Positions 58,231 to 64,000 of a stretch of 64,000 bases of DNA are shown piece by piece (the first letter of the stretch is position 1; every line of letters begins with the position of its first letter). The stretch lies in assembly GCF_000340215.1 (NCBI RefSeq), contig NW_006921532.1, positions 9,205,172-9,269,171 on the forward strand, in the 5' to 3' direction. The DNA is from Pseudocercospora fijiensis CIRAD86 (Eukaryota > Ascomycota > Dothideomycetes > Mycosphaerellales > Mycosphaerellaceae). Below the pieces are notes generated by a model, which had not been told where the DNA came from, ran no database searches, and saw nothing but the letters and a program-made list of their open reading frames with translations. The position numbers were made by a program, and so were the translations under genes.

Positions 58231-58910
58231 CAAGGGGATTCTTTCGCGGAGAGAGAGAGCGATAGATATAGACAATGACGAGGAAATGAAGATCGTGTTG
58301 TGTTTGCTTTCTGCTTACCTAGGTCCGTGATCGTGTCACTAGTACGTAAGCTTTTTTCCTCTTGTGACTAGTGTAAAGATGGTGGCTGGGATGACTTCGG
58401 TAAGTGAAGTGGAAAAAGTATGAAAATGGGTGATCTCCCCGACACTTAAGCTGGCACGGAAATTACCATTTGGTTTTATGAAAGCAATCAAAGAGGAGAG
58501 TGCAGAAAAATCTTCTCCCTCTTCTTCTTCTTCTTCCTATTCTGCATGATCCCTAAAACAACAATGTCTCAATTACAGTCTGAACACCAACAACTCCTTC
58601 CATTGCATTAGCGTGATGCAGTGCAGCCTATTCCCTTTATCATTTCGCTCGTCTAAAGTTTCGTTACGCTATGCGTTGCCAGAACGCCAATCATGCCAAA
58701 TGCTGAAAAAGGCTACTCGATGCTGATGCTTCCGATTTCTAAAGGAGAAACAGTTCGCTTCGAATGCGGTTGGATTACTAGCGTCCAAAGCCAGGAGCAC
58801 CTGCCATTCCCATCGCTAAATGATTGCGCTGATGAAACACGCCAATGGGTTGAAAGCCCCTACCATCGGATTAGCATTGCTTCGAATATCTTACACACAT
58901 CATCTGGAAC
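58231..58910. other. Convergent intergenic region
   Basis: It lies between the MFS gene and the forkhead gene. It holds a short TTC-repeat near 58,515-58,540 and the two 3' flanks. The 133-codon frame at 58,693 overlaps the forkhead 3' end and is not credible. Confidence 0.4.
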
Positions 58911-61346
58911 TTACTTGGCAAGATCGATCCCATCCTCCTCGGCATCATCCATGGCATATCCGTTGGAGTGTGAACCATGGGTTCCAGCATATGGATTACT
59001 GTATCCATGTGATACTGCCCGCTGGGATCCAGCAGACTCGAAGCTGTTCGCCACAGCAGTCTGTGGCAGCTCATGTTGCCGAATAGCTGGATGACTTGGT
59101 GCACTGATGACGGTCGTGGGTGGAGTGTGCTGTTGCACAGGAGGCGCCAAGCCATTGCCATTTGGCGGTGTCTTTTCCGGAGCGTGATGAGATTGCACCT
59201 TGCCAGCGTTAGCCAGTTGGCTCAGTGTCTTGGCAACAGCAGTCGCTGGCCTACTGAGCGTCGGACTGGCATCGAGCGCAGGGCCGGTACCAATTGCGCG
59301 AGGTGGACTGCTCGACGGGACGACTGGACTGTCCTTTGACTTTGGCTCATCACTCGCAGGCTTCTCCTCCTCATCTGTCTTCTCAGCTGGGGAGCTTTCC
59401 TCTGCTTCGCTCTTTTTCTGCTCTTCGGCAATGGCCTTCTTGAGATTTGGAAACGGAGTCTTCAATGGGCTCAGATCAAATGGCCGGAAGGGAGTGCTGT
59501 TGACGCCGTCCATCTTCCAGAATGGCGCGGGACTGCTGAATTGGATGAAGTCACTAGGTCGTCGCAAAGTACTGGGTGGTGCCAGGCGCTGCGAAGGTCG
59601 AAGCGGGAACGGGGTATCCAAAGGACCGACGCGACCGTCATCATTGACATAAAGCGCGGGAGGAGACCCTGCGGCATTGGCCACGGCATTGAGGCCGTTC
59701 CGCGGCGTCGAGCGCTGCGGGTAGTCGTAGTCGACCAAGCTGTTGCCTTCAATGCCCAGGCCTACACTACTGCCCAGGTTGCCGTTCACAGGGCGACGCG
59801 GACCGCGATCAGGAGTGTAGGCTTCCATCGCAGATGGGTAGGCAGGTGGGTATGGGTTGAGTGGTGGCGTTGTATCATCTTCTCGCTTGCCACCAGCCCG
59901 AATGCGATCCATTGGACTATTTGGTGAGCCCAGGGTACTCTGAGTACCTGGAATTGGATTTGGTCGCCGACATCCCTTCATGCCCTGCTGCACAAAATTG
60001 TCAAATTCAGTAGGCTCAATCATCCACTTCATGCCCTTGCCAGGCTCATCTGTACGACGTGCGATCTTAGTGAAAGCCTTGTTCAAGCTCAAATTGTGGC
60101 GGATGCTGTTCTGCCAGCCACCTGTGTTGAAACGATAGAATGCGTAATTGGCCATGATCCACTTGTAGATGTTGTTCAATGTCATTTGCTGTTCTTGCGT
60201 ACTAAGAATGGCCATTCCGATCAGCTGAGCATACGAATGCGGAGGCTTCAGATCTTTGGCGTTGTCTGCGGAGTAGTCAATGGTCTCAGTAGACTCCATC
60301 ATCACGCCTCGAGCATAGTTTGCAGCCGGCGATGACTTTACAAACGAGTGCGCACCACGCATGGGCGTACCAGGGGTGGCCTGCAGTGCGCGTTGCGAGT
60401 GTGGATGTGTGCGATGCTGCGAATTGTGCTGTTGTTGTTGCTGCTGGCCGTTGTAGTCCGATTGATACATGCCGCTGTCTTGCAGGTGACTGCGTCCGGA
60501 AGGAGCGTGGCTGCGAGGACCAGCATTGCGTGCATCATCTTCGCCGTCGTCATCCTCTTCGGAAGACTTCTGAGCCTGTCTAATGATCGAGGCGTCCCAA
60601 ATAGGGCTCTCGTTCTCAGCAGTTGGAGTGGTGATAAAGGCCATCTGAGTGTTTGCGATTTCGATTACACTGCCGTTACGAAGGTAGGACTGACTGCCGC
60701 GCTTCAGTAGATTATTGTCGACACGGATGCCATTACGTCCGTTCACAATGATGATCCAGCGTCCTTGCTCGCCATCGTAGTGGATGACAGCATGCAGTCT
60801 GGAGACTTGGCGATCCGGGCCCAGGTCGATGTCGACAACAGTCTTCGCAGTAGGGGTGCCTCGAGCACCATCATCGCTGACAGGCAATCTCTCATGAGCT
60901 TCAGGTCTTCCAATGTTGACCTCTACTTTTCGAATGATGAAAATCCAGTCGCGACCAGCGATCTTGCCGTAGCCTGGCACATTCTCCTGTCCTTCCAGAA
61001 GGTCATTGGCGAAATCTTCGGTAGCGTTGACCTGCTTGTCGGAGACCTTCAGACATTGAATGATCTCCTGCTCCGTTGGCATAGATGTCTCGGTCTCATT
61101 ATCGCTCGGCTCGTGGGGCTCTGTGCCTTCGGTGTCTTCGCGGTCTAGAGCTCGTGTATCCTTGATCTTCCTCCGCGTGTTGCGAGAAGCAGGAGCGGCG
61201 GTGTCAGCTCCGCGCGCGCGTTTCCTCGAGCCTCGCGACGGAGTTGCAATGGCATCAGCGGTGTCAACGTCAGACGGCTCATGGGTTTCGGTAGCTGCAG
61301 GTGCTCTACGCACGCGCGTCTTGCCCTTACGACCTGAAGGAGGCAT
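58911..61346 (-). CDS. FHA-forkhead transcription factor (Fkh1/2-like)
   Basis: A nuclear regulator of the type of yeast Fkh1/Fkh2 and fission yeast Fkh2, which control cell-cycle genes and replication timing. A single exon of 811 aa from ATG 61346 (MPPSGRKGKTRVRR). FHA domain about 145-238, with VNIGRPEA, the phosphothreonine-binding SRLHAVI and VNGRNGIRVD. An acidic and Gln-rich linker (six-Gln run near 301) precedes the forkhead domain 366-450: KPPHSYAQLIGMAI, recognition helix WQNSIRHNLSLN and wing GKGMKWMI. The C-terminal 360 residues are Pro/Ser/Thr-rich and probably hold the regulatory sites. The frame stays open about 190 codons upstream to 61,916, but that part is Pro/Arg/His-rich low complexity and is likely 5' UTR. 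Confidence 0.9.
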   Translation of the reverse strand: MPPSGRKGKTRVRRAPAATETHEPSDVDTADAIATPSRGSRKRARGADTAAPASRNTRRKIKDTRALDREDTEGTEPHEPSDNETETSMPTEQEIIQCLKVSDKQVNATEDFANDLLEGQENVPGYGKIAGRDWIFIIRKVEVNIGRPEAHERLPVSDDGARGTPTAKTVVDIDLGPDRQVSRLHAVIHYDGEQGRWIIIVNGRNGIRVDNNLLKRGSQSYLRNGSVIEIANTQMAFITTPTAENESPIWDASIIRQAQKSSEEDDDGEDDARNAGPRSHAPSGRSHLQDSGMYQSDYNGQQQQQQHNSQHRTHPHSQRALQATPGTPMRGAHSFVKSSPAANYARGVMMESTETIDYSADNAKDLKPPHSYAQLIGMAILSTQEQQMTLNNIYKWIMANYAFYRFNTGGWQNSIRHNLSLNKAFTKIARRTDEPGKGMKWMIEPTEFDNFVQQGMKGCRRPNPIPGTQSTLGSPNSPMDRIRAGGKREDDTTPPLNPYPPAYPSAMEAYTPDRGPRRPVNGNLGSSVGLGIEGNSLVDYDYPQRSTPRNGLNAVANAAGSPPALYVNDDGRVGPLDTPFPLRPSQRLAPPSTLRRPSDFIQFSSPAPFWKMDGVNSTPFRPFDLSPLKTPFPNLKKAIAEEQKKSEAEESSPAEKTDEEEKPASDEPKSKDSPVVPSSSPPRAIGTGPALDASPTLSRPATAVAKTLSQLANAGKVQSHHAPEKTPPNGNGLAPPVQQHTPPTTVISAPSHPAIRQHELPQTAVANSFESAGSQRAVSHGYSNPYAGTHGSHSNGYAMDDAEEDGIDLAK

Positions 61347-62560
61347 TGTGGTGGGATCGCAAGCTGAATGAAGCGATGGGTTGTGCTGCGAGTGGCCTTC
61401 GTGGTCGAGTTGACTTCTGTCGATGTCTCCCTTTGACAACGGTAAGCTTGCAATTGCTGAGCGAACAAGACAGCGGGAGGAGGGCTCAGGCGTAGGATGT
61501 ATGGGCGAATGCCAGGCCGACCGACTTTGGAGTGGTGGGTGAAGGTACGGGCGGGTGGGTGCCGAATTGGTCGAGTCGCACGCAGAGTTCGTTGCGGGTC
61601 TCAGAAGCGCGTGTCGTGGGGATAATGATTCTCGGCGGCAGATGGCATGTCTGCCTCTCTTCACGCGATGGCAGAAGTGTGTTTGTCGAGGGGCGCGTGG
61701 CGGTCCGGTGCTGGCAGCTGGCAGTAGGCGGAGTGGTGGTGGAGGATGTTTGATGCCTTCCCTTCGATGGGGGACGACGACGGACACAACAACGCGAGGC
61801 GAGGCCGCTTCGACTTGCAAGCGGCTTGACCCTGGTCGCTGAGCCAAGCTTGGCAGCCCGCAGTCCGCCCGGAGACACTTTTCTTTGGATATTTTCACAA
61901 AGCGAACCGTAGACACCCAAGCATCGCACCAAAGTCCTCCTATCCGTGTACCGTGGACCGCCGTACCAGCCTCCCGACTTACACTGCACTTTGAATACTG
62001 CTACCGAAGCTGTGGTGGTGGTATCGGAGCGTTCGCTTTGATCGCGTATCCGCCATGAAGTCATCACTGTTTTCTTGTTTGCAAGAGAAAACAACACGTC
62101 ACACACTGGCGCGATACCACATCCGCGTATCATGCCGACCATCTCCCGCGTCCTCATCAAGCACAATTGATAGCTGGCCTTGAGCCGCAGCATTCCACGC
62201 TATCCCTCTTGTCATAGTCGGGGAGCAAAAGGAGCAACCTTGCAGCAACGAGACGCGGGATGAAGAGATTTCAATACCATTGCCTCTGCTCCTGAGAGCC
62301 ACACACAATTGCTTTGTTGGTACAGATGCATGGGCATCAACAAACAACCCGTGGATGTGATGGCGGATCCAGCTTCCGACAAGCCTAATCCTGGGAGTAG
62401 GACGATGCTACTGCTCTCTATGCGGCACTACTATTTCGGTGTCCAAGGAGTCCTTGATCAACACAGCGGAGAACACTTGTAGCATTGATGAGCTGACACC
62501 GGAATTGACTTTGCAAAGAACAGGATGCATGGGGATACGACTCAAAACTACGACTCAAAA
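61347..62560. other. Intergenic, long 5' leader of the forkhead gene
   Basis: It holds an in-frame open stretch upstream of the forkhead start (61,347-61,916), short upstream frames, and the 3' flank of the methyltransferase gene. A 15-bp repeat (actcaaaactacg) lies at 62,538-62,569. No RNA gene recognised. Confidence 0.4.
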
Positions 62561-63552
62561 CTACGACTCCTTTTTACTGAACGCGCACACCTCTTCCATA
62601 CAATCGACGAACATCATGTCAACACTAACCTCGTGCTTTCTCGCGTGTCCTCCCGGACCGACATGAAGGTCATCTACCAGCTCTTTGATCATTGCCATCT
62701 GTTCCATCCCCGTCAGTACAGTCAGATTCTCAACGCTGGGAACTCTCCACCAAAAGCAGAACTCACCATGGTCTTCACCTTGCCAGTATTCGCCTTTTCA
62801 CCACCATAGTCATCCCTGGTAGCCCTGGTCAGTACCCGGACTGGTCTTTTCGGCCATCTTGGGACACTCACCAATAACTCGTCTGCAAATCCTCACAGAA
62901 GTAGATTCCTCCAGGCTTCACGGCCTTCCAAAGCACCTCCAAACTCGTCCTCTGCTGATTCATCCTATGCCCACCATCATCAACAATAACATCAAAATCC
63001 ATCCCAGCCTCGCCCATGAACCTATTCAAGAACGCCACATCCGCCTGATCACCAGAAAAGATCGTGGCACCAGTCGTCTCATTCGCCCACTTCGCCGCAC
63101 AAGCAGCATCGTACTCGATATAGTACAAATCCACGTATGGGAAGTACTCGAGCCAAGTATAATACGAAGCTCCCGGACCGTACGACATATCGCAACCAAG
63201 ACCGATCTCAAGAAACTTCAAAGGCTCATTTCGGTAGGGTTCGAGGTATTTCTGATACCTATTCGTCACTGTCAGCTTCTCTTCTACTTCTTTGCCACCA
63301 ATGCTGATGAACTCACATATGATGATAATGATGTTTGGTAACCTTATCCGTCCCATGCGAAAGCGCAATGTCATAGAAACTTGGCTGTGATGTCGTAATG
63401 TGATTCGTCTTTCCCACACCGCTGACACTTTTGCTTAGAGAATCTTTCCATGTTTGTGGCACACCATTCATCTGGTGGAGGAGGGCGCCAACGAAGAGAA
63501 TCACGCCGACGGAGGCTAGGAGTAAGGGTAGGCGGTTTGGTTGGACTGTCAT
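62561..63552 (-). CDS. Membrane-anchored SAM methyltransferase-like protein
   Basis: Exons 63552-63317, 63258-62872, 62815-62767 and 62698-62561 join in frame to 810 nt, 269 aa. Residues 8-26 (LPLLLASVGVILFVGALLH) are a signal-anchor, so a single-pass, probably lumenal or extracellular orientation. Then come SHGTDKVTKHHYHHMYQKYL, the SAM-binding FLEIGLGCDMSYGPG (94-108), an acidic strand end YYIEYDAACAAKW and DFDVIVDDGGHRM. This is the pattern of Methyltransf_24-type fungal proteins related to rhamnosyl O-methyltransferases of polyketide pathways. The substrate is unknown. Exons 3-4 (TSYWDDYGGEK to CAFSKKES) complete the fold. A 268-bp promoter is shared with the divergent transporter gene. 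Confidence 0.82.
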
Positions 63553-63820
63553 GGTGGGCGGTAGGTGAATGTGCTTGACGATGACCACAGCGATGAAGTT
63601 GTTGCGATAAGAAGGACTCTGGATATCATATCGTATTTCCGCGTCGCGCGCCGAATTCGCGTTGGAGTATGGAATGTGATCCTTGGCGCATGGACTTTTC
63701 GCAAGGGAGGAGCGTTTTGGAACGAGAATGTTGGACCGACAGGCATGATTTCGCCATAGGTAGTCTACAAATCCAAAATTGTTCTTCTCGTCGTTGGTCA
63801 ACATCAGATCTTTCATCAGC

Positions 63821-64000
63821 ATGGAGCTTTACGGCATCTACTTCGCCTCTCTGGCTCTCTTCAACGCAGCACTTGCGTACCATCGCAGCCAGAAATCTCA
63901 AGTCGAAAAGAGTGAGGAAGAAACGCTCGCGCTGCCAAAAGATGGCGCATCGAAAGTAGAAGCGAGGAGATTTAAGACAACCTACTTTGGCGTGTATGTG
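63821..64000 (+). CDS. MFSD5-type (molybdate-anion) transporter, N-terminal part
   Basis: An open frame from ATG 63821 to the window edge (60 codons, 3' end outside). It starts MELYGIYFASLALFNAALAY, a first membrane helix. A polar linker rich in Lys and Glu follows, then FKTTYFGVYV, which looks like the start of the next helix. This N-terminal layout, a lone helix and short charged loop before the MFS core, fits the MFSD5/DUF791 molybdate-anion transporter family. The assignment rests on only 60 residues, so it is moderate. Confidence 0.5.
   Translation, partial: MELYGIYFASLALFNAALAYHRSQKSQVEKSEEETLALPKDGASKVEARRFKTTYFGVYV

Overview
The window is from a filamentous ascomycete (Pezizomycotina), most likely a Dothideomycete. 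The genes have short spliceosomal introns (about 45-70 nt, a few longer) and include typical fungal families: Dpb4, LSM8, CHD1, RLI1, PRP40, a CYP505 P450-reductase fusion and an FHA/forkhead factor. The repeat blocks carry the signature of repeat-induced point mutation (RIP): CpA and TpG almost absent, TpA in excess, CpG retained, and reading frames broken by TAG/TAA rather than by frameshifts. No species can be named from this alone.

Layout. (1) 1-20,950 is a gene-dead, RIP-mutated block. Its first 4 kb is extremely CpA-poor. It holds a 10-bp tandem array, a tRNA-like relic with an intron (3436-3595) and short repeats ending in a 51-bp direct repeat at 4055. From 4056 to about 20,950 there is a less mutated stretch with seven or eight long degenerate reading frames, mostly on one strand. 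One resembles a HeH/LEM-type (SAP-like) domain protein. The others match no family I recognise. This looks like a large, multi-gene accessory or mobile element and is the most unusual part of the window. (2) 21,400-41,058 is a housekeeping gene island: DPB4, three uncharacterised proteins, LSM8, CHD1, RLI1, PRP40 and a small uncharacterised gene. (3) 41,059-50,531 is a nested transposon block. A complete RIP-inactivated Ty3/gypsy chromovirus (41,451-48,116; 187-bp LTRs, 5-bp duplication TAAGC) sits inside a minus-strand Ty1/copia relic. Joining the two copia pieces across the insertion keeps the copia frame in register. (4) 50,532-64,000 is a second gene island: a 5'-truncated gene remnant at the transposon border, a 51-bp minisatellite, a self-sufficient CYP505 monooxygenase, an MFS transporter, an FHA-forkhead factor, a membrane-anchored methyltransferase-like protein, and the start of an MFSD5-type transporter.

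The housekeeping genes act in separate core processes: DPB4 in replication and chromatin, CHD1 in nucleosome spacing, LSM8 and PRP40 in U6/U1 snRNP splicing, RLI1 in ribosome recycling. No operon-like or biosynthetic cluster logic is evident. Three gene pairs are divergent and probably share promoters: CHD1/RLI1, PRP40/small gene and methyltransferase/MFSD5. All exon structures were inferred by eye from splice signals and frame continuity. The CHD1, RLI1, PRP40, CYP505, MFS, methyltransferase and 163-aa gene models each sum to a whole number of codons.
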